DNA from: CAYWTX01 sp964461295
GTDB lineage: Bacteria; Planctomycetota; Phycisphaerae; SM23-33
Assembly: GCA_964461295.1 (NCBI GenBank)
Contig: CAYWTX010000014.1
Coordinates: forward strand, 1-15,092
Reading direction: 5' to 3'
Length of the DNA stretch: 15,092 nucleotides
Part shown: positions 6,248-12,140 of the stretch, one piece after another
Layout: every line of letters begins with the position of its first letter
Position numbering within the stretch: position 1 is the stretch's first letter
Translations under genes and position numbers: made by a program
The notes under the pieces: generated by a model
The model's input: only the letters and a program-made list of their open reading frames with translations
Database searches by the model: none
What the model was told of the DNA's origin: nothing

Positions 6248-8578
6248 ATGTTCTGCGCGAAGTGCGGGACCGGGAACGATGAAGGCACACGGTTCTGCGG
6301 CGGGTGCGGGTCGCCGCTGACCGTGCCGTCGCGGGCCTCCGCCGAGGGCGACACGAACACGCTCAGCGGGGCCGCCACGATGGCCGCGGACGCGATCGTG
6401 CCCGGCGCGGTCCTGGCGGGGCGATACCGCGTGAACCGCCGGCTGGGCAGCGGGGGCATGGGCGAAGTGTGGGCCGCCGAGGACGCTGAACTCGGCATGC
6501 CGGTGGCCATCAAGGTCGTGCCGCCCATCCTGGCGCGGAACGTCCGCGCCGTCGGCGACCTCCGCCGCGAGGCACAGATCGCCATCCGCCTGAGCCACCC
6601 CAACATCTGCCGCCTGCACACGTTTCACTCCGACGGCGCCCTGAAGTTCCTCGTGATGGAGCACCTCAGCGGCCGCACGCTGGAAGACCTGCTCGCCTGC
6701 CGCGCGGACCGGCGAATGACGTGGGAGGAGCTCAAGCCGATCGCCGAACAGGTGGCCGCGGCGCTGGATTACGCGCACAGCCTGGACCCGCCGGTGCTGC
6801 ACCGGGACATCAAGCCCGCGAACATCATGCTGTGCCCATCGGGCAGCACATGGACCGGGGCCGAGCAAGGCGCGGCGCCGAAGGGCCGCTTGCACGCCAT
6901 ACTTCTGGACTTCGGAATCGCCCGCGAGATGCGGTCGTCGCTGACCCGCGTGACGGGCAGGGACGACACGTCCGGCACGATGCCATACATGTCGCCCGAG
7001 CAGTTCCGCGGCCAGCGATGCGACGCTCGAAGCGACGTGTACTCGCTGTGCACCGTGCTGTACGAGGCGCTGGCGGGCGAGCCGTTCGTGGACGTGTCGG
7101 GGTCGATCTCCTGGCAGGTGCAGGAGAAGCTCTTCCAGCCGATAGTCGGGGTGCCCGAGGAGGCGAACCGCCTTCTGGCGGCGGGGCTTGCCAAGGACGC
7201 GGCCCGGCGCCCGGCGCGGCTGAACTTCGGGGCGGCGGGGGCCGCGGCGCCGGCGGCGCAGGAGGCGGTGGCGGCTCGCCCGGCCGCGGCGCCGGTTGCG
7301 CCGGTTGCCCCCGTGCCGGCGCCGGCGTTGTCCCCGGCCGCGGCGATGCCGGCTTGCGGCCCGCCGGCGATGCCGCCGCTGGCGGCCCCTGCCTCGGGCT
7401 GGTCGGTCTCGCCGATTGTGGATGATCGGCTGCGGCCGTTCTCGGCGCTGCTGCTGGCGTTCCTGATGACGATCGGGTGGGTGGTGATCGGCGCGGCGGC
7501 CGGGGGCGTGCTGGCCGGCACGAAGTTCCATCCCGGCCTGCTGGGCCTGCTGATGGCGACGACGTATGGGGCGGTTGCGGCGAGCTTGATTCGCATGTTG
7601 GCCGGGAACATGCACTGGCGCGGGCTGCTGCTCCTGCTGCCGTGGTACCTGCACTGGGCGTACTTCATGGCGCTCACGCCTGCCGTGTACGCCGTTTGCC
7701 GGGAGGCGGGGATCGAGTACCCGTATTCGGCCGGCGTGGCGGAGGCGGGCGGGGCGGCGGTTGCGGCCATCGCGATGGGCCTGCTGACGGGCGTATCTCA
7801 GCGGGCGATGTCGATCGGGGCCGTCATCGCCAACGTCTTGGGGTGGGTGCTGGTCACGCAGGCGGGTTGGTGGGCGACGTACGGGCTGGGCGAGTTCATG
7901 CGGGGCGAGGGCGCGGAGCGGGAGGGGGTTATCATGGCGACATACGCGGTTCGGCACCTGATTCTCGGCGCCGGGTTGGGGCTGACGATCGGCGCCGGCG
8001 TGAAGTTGGCGCGGGCCAAGGCTTGCGCGAAGATGGGGCTGGCTGGAGTGGAGTCGGGGTGGGGAGCGGCGATGGTCGTGTTCCTGATGCTGGGGTTGGC
8101 GGGCGCGGGGGTGATCGCGGGGGGCGTGGTCCTGCTTGCGGGACACGCACGTGAGACCGCCCGCTCGCAGTTGCTGACGCAGCGCATCCGCCAGTTCAGC
8201 ACGGCCGCCACCGCGTTCGCCATGCATGGCAAGGGTGTGATGCCCTCGGCCGACGGTTTCCCCGCGATGCTGGCCGGCGAGTACCACGGAAACATGGAGG
8301 CGGACCGCCACGTGGGCGGGCGGTCAATCGTGATGAACCGGGCGCTGTCGTGGCAGTCGTTGTCGGCCCTGCCGAACACAAACATGACCGTGGTGTTCTT
8401 CGAGGCGCCGGCAGGCCATTCGCCTGGCGGCGGGATGGAAGCCCTGCCCGCCCAGCCGCTTTCGCCGGCCGGTTACGTCATCGGCTTCGCCGACGGCTCG
8501 GTGAGGCATGTGCCCAAGGCCGAGGCGGGGCACCTTGTCTGGATGCCCGGCGCCGCGTTCTGGCCCGGCAAGGGATGA
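6248..8578 (+). CDS. Zinc-ribbon Ser/Thr protein kinase with multi-pass membrane region and pseudopilin-like tail
   Basis: A 776-residue eukaryotic-type kinase. Residues 1-22 form a zinc ribbon (Cys3, Cys6, Cys17, Cys20). The kinase domain (~55-325) has all key residues: glycine loop LGSGGMGEVW (66-75), Lys89 in VAIKV, Glu108, HRDIKPAN (185-192), DFG (221-223), SPEQ (249-252) and Asp263 in SDVYS. About 13 extra residues sit between Asn192 and the DFG. An Ala/Pro-rich linker (~328-385) leads to about seven membrane segments (roughly 399-424, 430-452, 457-483, 500-516, 520-546, 565-588, 606-632). The final part (ARETARSQLLTQRIRQFS..., VIGFADGSVRHV) resembles the C-terminal module of planctomycete pseudopilin-like proteins, but Ser replaces the usual His ten residues before the DG. 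The start at 6248 fits AAAGGA at 6237-6242 and a zinc ribbon at the very N-terminus; 6233 is the alternative. The CsgG-like gene follows after 25 bases. Substrates are unknown. Confidence 0.93.
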   Translation: MFCAKCGTGNDEGTRFCGGCGSPLTVPSRASAEGDTNTLSGAATMAADAIVPGAVLAGRYRVNRRLGSGGMGEVWAAEDAELGMPVAIKVVPPILARNVRAVGDLRREAQIAIRLSHPNICRLHTFHSDGALKFLVMEHLSGRTLEDLLACRADRRMTWEELKPIAEQVAAALDYAHSLDPPVLHRDIKPANIMLCPSGSTWTGAEQGAAPKGRLHAILLDFGIAREMRSSLTRVTGRDDTSGTMPYMSPEQFRGQRCDARSDVYSLCTVLYEALAGEPFVDVSGSISWQVQEKLFQPIVGVPEEANRLLAAGLAKDAARRPARLNFGAAGAAAPAAQEAVAARPAAAPVAPVAPVPAPALSPAAAMPACGPPAMPPLAAPASGWSVSPIVDDRLRPFSALLLAFLMTIGWVVIGAAAGGVLAGTKFHPGLLGLLMATTYGAVAASLIRMLAGNMHWRGLLLLLPWYLHWAYFMALTPAVYAVCREAGIEYPYSAGVAEAGGAAVAAIAMGLLTGVSQRAMSIGAVIANVLGWVLVTQAGWWATYGLGEFMRGEGAEREGVIMATYAVRHLILGAGLGLTIGAGVKLARAKACAKMGLAGVESGWGAAMVVFLMLGLAGAGVIAGGVVLLAGHARETARSQLLTQRIRQFSTAATAFAMHGKGVMPSADGFPAMLAGEYHGNMEADRHVGGRSIVMNRALSWQSLSALPNTNMTVVFFEAPAGHSPGGGMEALPAQPLSPAGYVIGFADGSVRHVPKAEAGHLVWMPGAAFWPGKG

Positions 8579-8603
8579 TGGAACGAGCCGGGAGTGCAGT
8601 CCT

Positions 8604-9449
8604 ATGGGATTCGGCCGAGCCATCGCACACATCCTCAGGCCGCGGTACGCGGTGTTGGCGGTGCTTGCTTTGGGAGCGTGGCAGGCCTACGAGTTGACGC
8701 GCGTCAAGGCGCCGCCGGCGCTGGATGAACCGCGCCGCAAGGCCGCCGACGATGCCTGCTGGCAGGCGGTCGAGAAGCTGCCCGGCCTGCCGCCGGGCGA
8801 GAAGGTGGCCGTGCTGCGCCTCGCGGGCGACCGAACCGGGTACGTCACCGGCAAGCTCCGCGAGGTGATGGACCGCAAGGGACGCTGGAAGCTTGCCGAC
8901 CCGTCGAGGCTGGACACCGTCCTCCAGCGACTGAAGGAAGAGCTGAAGCTCGCCGACGCCGAGCCCGCTTCGGTCGATGCGGCCGTGAAGGCCGGCCGAT
9001 GGGCGGGAACCGAGTGGGTGTTGTACGGGCGGATCGACGAGTTCACCTCCGACCGCGGCACGGGGCGGATTCGCATGGAACTTCGCGTGGCCAGCGTGCT
9101 GGACGGCAACGACGCCGGCCGGCCGATCGTGGTGGCCGTTCCGCCGGAAGGGGCGGCCTTGGGCCTGCTGCTGTGGGGCCTGGCCTGGCCGGTGCTGCTG
9201 TGGATTGGCGCGGTGGCGGCTCTGCCGCTGGCGACGCTGCCGATCGTGAAGGCGGTGCTGGCGCGGGAGTCGAACGCAGCCACGTTCGTGCTGCTGATCG
9301 CGTACGCCCTGGCCGCGTGGGTTCTGGCGTTCGCGCTGGCGGGTTTCCAGATTGCCGGCTGGCTCCAGGGCGCCCTGCTGCTGGTTGCGTTCGTGGCAGC
9401 CCTGGGCTATGACTACGGCGTGTTCAGCGTGGTGGAAAACCGGCGATGA
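8604..9449 (+). CDS. Membrane protein with CsgG/LpoB-like domain
   Basis: A 281-residue protein of unknown function. It has one N-terminal membrane segment (about 14-30, YAVLAVLALGAWQAYEL), a soluble domain (31-183) and three C-terminal membrane segments (about 184-206, 226-247, 250-268). The soluble part follows the CsgG/LpoB/TolB-like pattern: a first strand EKVAVLRLAGD (66-76), a helix, WKLADPSRLDTVLQRLKEEL (95-114) like the family's 'vdRs.ld.vL.E' segment, then AGTEWVLYGRIDEF (134-147) like 'GAdyvv.G.i'. Such domains act at the cell envelope in export, lipoprotein or peptidoglycan-synthase activation. The assignment rests on motif layout and needs profile support. The start is fixed by GGGAG at 8590-8594 and the membrane segment. 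It follows the kinase stop by 25 bases, so the two are probably co-transcribed and functionally linked. The four-helix topology is unlike LpoB, which is a lipoprotein. Confidence 0.8.
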   Translation: MGFGRAIAHILRPRYAVLAVLALGAWQAYELTRVKAPPALDEPRRKAADDACWQAVEKLPGLPPGEKVAVLRLAGDRTGYVTGKLREVMDRKGRWKLADPSRLDTVLQRLKEELKLADAEPASVDAAVKAGRWAGTEWVLYGRIDEFTSDRGTGRIRMELRVASVLDGNDAGRPIVVAVPPEGAALGLLLWGLAWPVLLWIGAVAALPLATLPIVKAVLARESNAATFVLLIAYALAAWVLAFALAGFQIAGWLQGALLLVAFVAALGYDYGVFSVVENRR

Positions 9450-9497
9450 ACGGGACAGCAGCGACGTTGTTGCGAATCCTGGCTGAGGTCGATGGTT

Positions 9498-9698
9498 GTT
9501 CTTCAGCCTGAAGGGCTGACGGAATACAGCCCAGGGCAACGCCCTGGGTATCCGTTCGCCTTGGATCAAGCCCTGAAAGGGCGAGAGAATGGTTCCGTGC
9601 GGTTCCGCCGCCCTTACAGGGCTTGTTTATTGACGTTCTGACTGACACCCAGGGCGTTGCCCTGGGCTGTATTCCATCAGCCCTTCAGGCTGAAGAAC
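9498..9698. repeat. Nested ~200-bp palindromic element
   Basis: Outer arms 9498-9549 and 9647-9698 are reverse complements over 52 bases with one mismatch (left arm begins GTTCTTCAGCCTGAAGGGC). Each arm contains its own hairpin, CCCAGGGCAACGCCCTGGG in the left arm. A second, inner pair AAGCCCTGAAAGGGCG / CGCCCTTACAGGGCTT (about 9568-9624) also pairs with one mismatch. Any transcript would fold into a long branched structure. No coding capacity is seen; reading frames through it give repetitive peptides that falsely extend the ESCRT-III gene upstream. It fills most of the gene-free stretch 9450-9754. Confidence 0.8.
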
Positions 9699-9740
9699 GA
9701 TGGCTACGTTCCCGTAAAGTACGACTGGAACAGCGGGCCG

Positions 9741-9749
9741 AAGGAAGGA
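9741..9749 (+). promoter_or_regulatory. Ribosome binding site fixing the ESCRT-III-like start
   Basis: AAGGAAGGA ends five bases before ATG 9755. The frame is open back to 9623, but that upstream part is repeat-derived, so this site and the family's typical N-terminus decide the start. Confidence 0.7.
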
Positions 9750-9754
9750 CTGAA

Positions 9755-10345
9755 ATGGCACTTTTCAAATCGAAGGACGAGCGGCGGATCGAGCGGAATA
9801 TCCAGATCCAGAAGACGCTTGGGATGTTCGCCAACCAGATCAAGAAGCTCAAGAAGCAGGAGGACGGGTACATCGCGGCCGCGAAGGACGCCAAGCGGGT
9901 CGGCGCGCCGCAGCAGGTGGAGCTCGCCAAGCGGGCGCTCAAGGCCACGATGGCGCAGCGACGGCGGCTGGACCAGCAGCTCCTGACGTTGCGGATCGCG
10001 GTGCAGATGAAGGAGCAGACGGAGGCGCACGCCGAGTTCGCCAAGTCGATGCGGGGGCTGAGCAAGACCATTTTGGACATGTTCGGCGTGGCCGACATGG
10101 TGCAGACGCAGAAGGACTTCGAGATGGCGATGGCGAAGGCGCAGAACATGGAGCAGCGCGTGGACCTGTTCCTGTCCAGCGCGTCGACGAGCATGTTCGG
10201 CGAGTCGATGGACGCCGAGGAGATCGTGACGGACAAGGAGATCGACCGGCTGATCGAGTCGGAGGCGGCCGCGGCCGAGGGCGCGGGCGACAAGGCCATC
10301 GAGGCCGGGCTGAAGGAGATCCGAGACCAGTTGGCGAAGGAGTAG
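9755..10345 (+). CDS. ESCRT-III (Snf7/CHMP)-like membrane-remodelling protein
   Basis: A 196-residue, wholly helical, highly charged protein with the layout of eukaryotic and Asgard ESCRT-III subunits, which polymerise on membranes to constrict and cut them. By-eye comparison with human CHMP2A aligns MALFKSKDERRIERN with the N-terminal LFGRRKTPEE segment, KKQEDGYIAAAKDAKRVG (33-50) with the TQEKKIIADIKKMAKQG segment, ELAKRALKATMAQRRRLDQQ (56-75) with the AK-rich helix 2, and KSMRGLSKTILDM (97-109) with QAMKGVTKAMGTM. VADMVQTQKDFEMAMAKAQNME (112-133) matches the helix-3/4 region. The N-terminal ~100 residues are basic and the last ~50 acidic, the charge split behind ESCRT-III autoinhibition. 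The final helix, IEAGLKEIRDQLAKE, resembles a MIT-interacting motif. PspA/Vipp1, the known bacterial relatives, is the main alternative, but they lack the acidic tail and this motif. The neighbouring Vps4-like ATPase supports the call. No signal peptide or membrane segment is present. Confidence 0.8.
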   Translation: MALFKSKDERRIERNIQIQKTLGMFANQIKKLKKQEDGYIAAAKDAKRVGAPQQVELAKRALKATMAQRRRLDQQLLTLRIAVQMKEQTEAHAEFAKSMRGLSKTILDMFGVADMVQTQKDFEMAMAKAQNMEQRVDLFLSSASTSMFGESMDAEEIVTDKEIDRLIESEAAAAEGAGDKAIEAGLKEIRDQLAKE

Positions 10346-10351
10346 GCGGCG

Positions 10352-10372
10352 CTTGCGGGCTTTGCCCGCAAG
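10352..10372 (+). terminator. Stem-loop after the ESCRT-III-like gene
   Basis: CTTGCGGGC-TTT-GCCCGCAAG is a perfect 9-bp stem with a three-base loop, four bases after the ESCRT-III-like stop codon. There is no T-run, so it could stabilise the mRNA end or attenuate read-through to the ATPase gene rather than terminate fully. Confidence 0.45.
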
Positions 10373-10376
10373 GCGA

Positions 10377-10530
10377 GGCAGCAGGCAGCAGGGAGTAGGC
10401 AGCAGGGAGTAGGCAGTAGGCAGCAGGCAGCAGGGAGTAGGCAGCAGGGAGTAGGCAGCAGGCAGCAGGCAGCAGGCAGCAGGGAGTAGGCAGCAGGCAG
10501 CAGGCAGCAGGGAGTAGGGAGTAGGCAGTG
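10377..10530 (+). repeat. Heptanucleotide tandem array, 22 units
   Basis: Twenty-two contiguous 7-base units of the form GGSAGYA. Most are GGCAGCA, interspersed with GGGAGTA and single GGCAGTA and GGCAGTG units. The order of unit types is irregular but partly duplicated in blocks (GGCAGCA-GGCAGCA-GGGAGTA recurs). The array has no spacer pattern and is not a CRISPR. The length of seven keeps changing frame, so it encodes nothing sensible. It is probably a slippage-prone minisatellite of the kind described as short tandem repeats in cyanobacteria and seen in planctomycetes. It sits between the ESCRT-III and Vps4-like genes. Confidence 0.9.
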
Positions 10531-10550
10531 GCGAGAGGCGTCGTCGTTCC

Positions 10551-10647
10551 TGGTTCGTAGTCCCGCCCTTGGGGCCAGGGCCGTGAGGCGGAATCCCGGT
10601 ACGCGATGGAACGGAAACAGCCCTCCTTACGGCGGTACTACGAACCA
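10551..10647. repeat. Inverted repeat upstream of the ATPase gene
   Basis: TGGTTCGTAGT (10551-10561) and ACTACGAACCA (10637-10647) are perfect 11-bp inverted arms, each flanked inward by CCCGCC / GGCGG. It looks like a short palindromic dispersed repeat. With the heptamer array it fills the gene-free stretch 10346-10724. A GATAAT box at 10663-10668 just outside it could be a -10 for the ATPase gene, but no -35 supports it. Confidence 0.55.
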
Positions 10648-10724
10648 AGAGCCCCCCCGACGGATAATGAAATTCGGCCTCCGCGGCGGGTAGTTACACC
10701 TGAGCAATGCAAGAGAGCCAACGC

Positions 10725-11870
10725 ATGGATCAGGGCTTCTACGTGGACATCTTCGAGCGGTACTACAAGCGCGGGCTGGAGGCGCACAAGGCCGGGCGCG
10801 GGGATGAGGCCCGCCGGGCGCTGCTGAAGGCCGCGGAAGTGCTGTACAAGCTGGCGGGCGCTGCGCCGGAAGGGCCGCTTCGCGAGGCGAGGAAGAGCAA
10901 GGCGGCTGGGATCGTCGCCCTGGCCAAGTCGATCGACGTTGCGCCTGGCGCGGCCGGGACGCGCGGAGCGAGGTCCGCCGCTGCCGAGGCCGGCAAACCG
11001 GCCGTCGCGGGGCCGGCGGCCGACGAGGGCGGCGCCCGTTGGATCATCGCGGAGCGGCCGGACGTGTCGATGGCGGACGTCGCCGGGCTGGAGGAGGTGA
11101 AGGGGGTCATTCGCAAGCGGGTGATCTACCCGTTCCAGCACCCGGAGGTGACGCGGAAATACCGCAAGCAGGCCGGCGGGGGGGTGCTGCTGTACGGGCC
11201 TCCGGGAACGGGCAAGACGATGATCGCCAAGGCCATCGCCAACGAGGTGGACGCGACGTTCTTTTCGGTCCGGTGCAGCGACATCATGAGCAAGTGGGTG
11301 GGCGAGGCGGAGCAGAACATCAAGGCGCTGTTCGAGGCGGCCCGGCAGCATCCGCGGGTGGTGGCGTTCCTGGACGAGACGGAGGCGATCGTTTCGCGGC
11401 GCGGGGGCGGTTCGACGGTGATGGACCGGGTGATCCCGGAGTTCCTGTCGCAGGTGGACGGCGTTACGGGCCGGCACGGCGGACTGTTGCTGCTGGGGGC
11501 GACCAACCGCCCGTGGGACATGGACGACGCGGCGCTTCGGCCGGGGCGGTTCGGCGAGTTGGTGTACATCCCGCTGCCGGACCTGCCCGCCCGGCGGCAG
11601 ATGCTGGCCGCGGCGCTGAAGGGCATACCGCTGGCCGAGGAGGTGGACTTCGACGCCGCCGCCGCCGGGACGGAGGGGCTCAGCGGCGCCGACATCGTGG
11701 GCTTGTGCGAGCGAGCCAAGGACGCGCCGTACGAACGCGAGATATCGACCCGTCTGCCGCAGCGTCTGGAGGTCGAGGACCTTCAGGCGGCGATTGCCGC
11801 CACGCGGCCGTCGGTCACGCGATCGCAGTTGGCCCGCTACGAGAAGTTCCGCGCCACGGGCGAGGCATGA
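10725..11870 (+). CDS. Vps4-like AAA ATPase with MIT-like N-terminal domain
   Basis: A 381-residue ATPase expected to pull apart or recycle ESCRT-III polymers. Residues ~5-70 (FYVDIFERYYKRGLEAHKAGRGDEARRALLKAAEVLYKLAG... and a third Lys/Arg-rich helix) match the three-helix MIT domain that binds ESCRT-III tails in Vps4. An Ala/Gly-rich linker (71-105) follows. The AAA domain has Walker A GPPGTGKT (158-165), pore loop SDIMSKWVGEAEQNIKALFE (185-204) with the meiotic-clade Trp191, Walker B VVAFLDE (212-218), sensor-1 GATNRPWDMDD (258-268) and a second region of homology ending LRPGRF (271-276). The C-terminus, LEVEDLQAAIAATRPSVTRSQL...KF, matches the Vps4 C-terminal helix pattern (TKPTVNEHDLL...KF). 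The ~50-residue Vps4 beta domain that binds Vta1 is missing. Start 10725 has AGAGAG nine bases upstream; 10707 is an in-frame alternative. Other AAA unfoldases lack the MIT and C-terminal helix. Confidence 0.88.
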   Translation: MDQGFYVDIFERYYKRGLEAHKAGRGDEARRALLKAAEVLYKLAGAAPEGPLREARKSKAAGIVALAKSIDVAPGAAGTRGARSAAAEAGKPAVAGPAADEGGARWIIAERPDVSMADVAGLEEVKGVIRKRVIYPFQHPEVTRKYRKQAGGGVLLYGPPGTGKTMIAKAIANEVDATFFSVRCSDIMSKWVGEAEQNIKALFEAARQHPRVVAFLDETEAIVSRRGGGSTVMDRVIPEFLSQVDGVTGRHGGLLLLGATNRPWDMDDAALRPGRFGELVYIPLPDLPARRQMLAAALKGIPLAEEVDFDAAAAGTEGLSGADIVGLCERAKDAPYEREISTRLPQRLEVEDLQAAIAATRPSVTRSQLARYEKFRATGEA

Positions 11871-12140
11871 CCGGATCGAGGCGGGCCGTCGAGCCTGGCC
11901 TGGAGTTCGGCGATGCGCTTGGCCGGGGCAGGAATGGCCCGCTTGACGGCGGCATCCTCCAGGTCGAGACGCCTGGCCACCATCGGATCGCGGCGCCGGA
12001 CCACAGACCCCTTCATGCCGGCACGTCGAAGACGATGCTTCGTGCCGTGGCGGAGGCACAAGGCGTCAGCAAGGACGAAATCGTACGACGCTTGGCGATC
12101 TGAGTACCGCGGGCATCGCTGCCCGCGTTGCTGGGAGCGG
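11871..12140. other. Region between convergent ATPase and recJ genes
   Basis: About 270 bases with no gene that can be defended. A minus-strand frame, 11837-12061 (74 codons), has coding-like third-position GC but overlaps the ATPase 3' end by 34 bases and has no clear ribosome site. A short plus-strand frame ending at 12103 reads LRAVAEAQGVSKDEIVRRLAI, which could be a relic of a helix-turn-helix protein. Either may be a decayed gene. Confidence 0.4.
12108..12127. terminator. Hairpin at the recJ 3' side
   Basis: CGCGGGCA-TCGC-TGCCCGCG forms a perfect 8-bp stem, 14 bases beyond the recJ stop on the minus strand. It lies between two convergent transcripts and could serve both. No T-run on either strand, so the terminator call is tentative. 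Confidence 0.4.

Noticed and set aside
6164..8311. 715-codon minus-strand frame opposite the kinase gene
   Set aside because: Its translation is Arg/His/Gln-rich shadow sequence; the kinase on the other strand has all catalytic motifs.
9623..9754. 44-codon upstream extension of the ESCRT-III-like gene
   Set aside because: It is encoded by the right arm of the palindromic repeat and gives the repetitive TQGVALGCIPSALQAE peptide; AAGGAAGGA places the start at 9755.
9755..10345. PspA/Vipp1 as the identity of the small helical protein
   Set aside because: Related by superfamily, but the acidic tail, MIM-like last helix, CHMP-like KSMRGLSK segment and adjacent MIT-AAA gene favour the Snf7 side. 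Not excluded without profile searches.
10377..10530. CRISPR array
   Set aside because: The units are contiguous heptamers with no spacers; it is a simple tandem repeat.
11837..12061. Small minus-strand gene downstream of recJ
   Set aside because: No clear ribosome site, overlap with the ATPase 3' end and no recognised homology; kept only as a possible relic.
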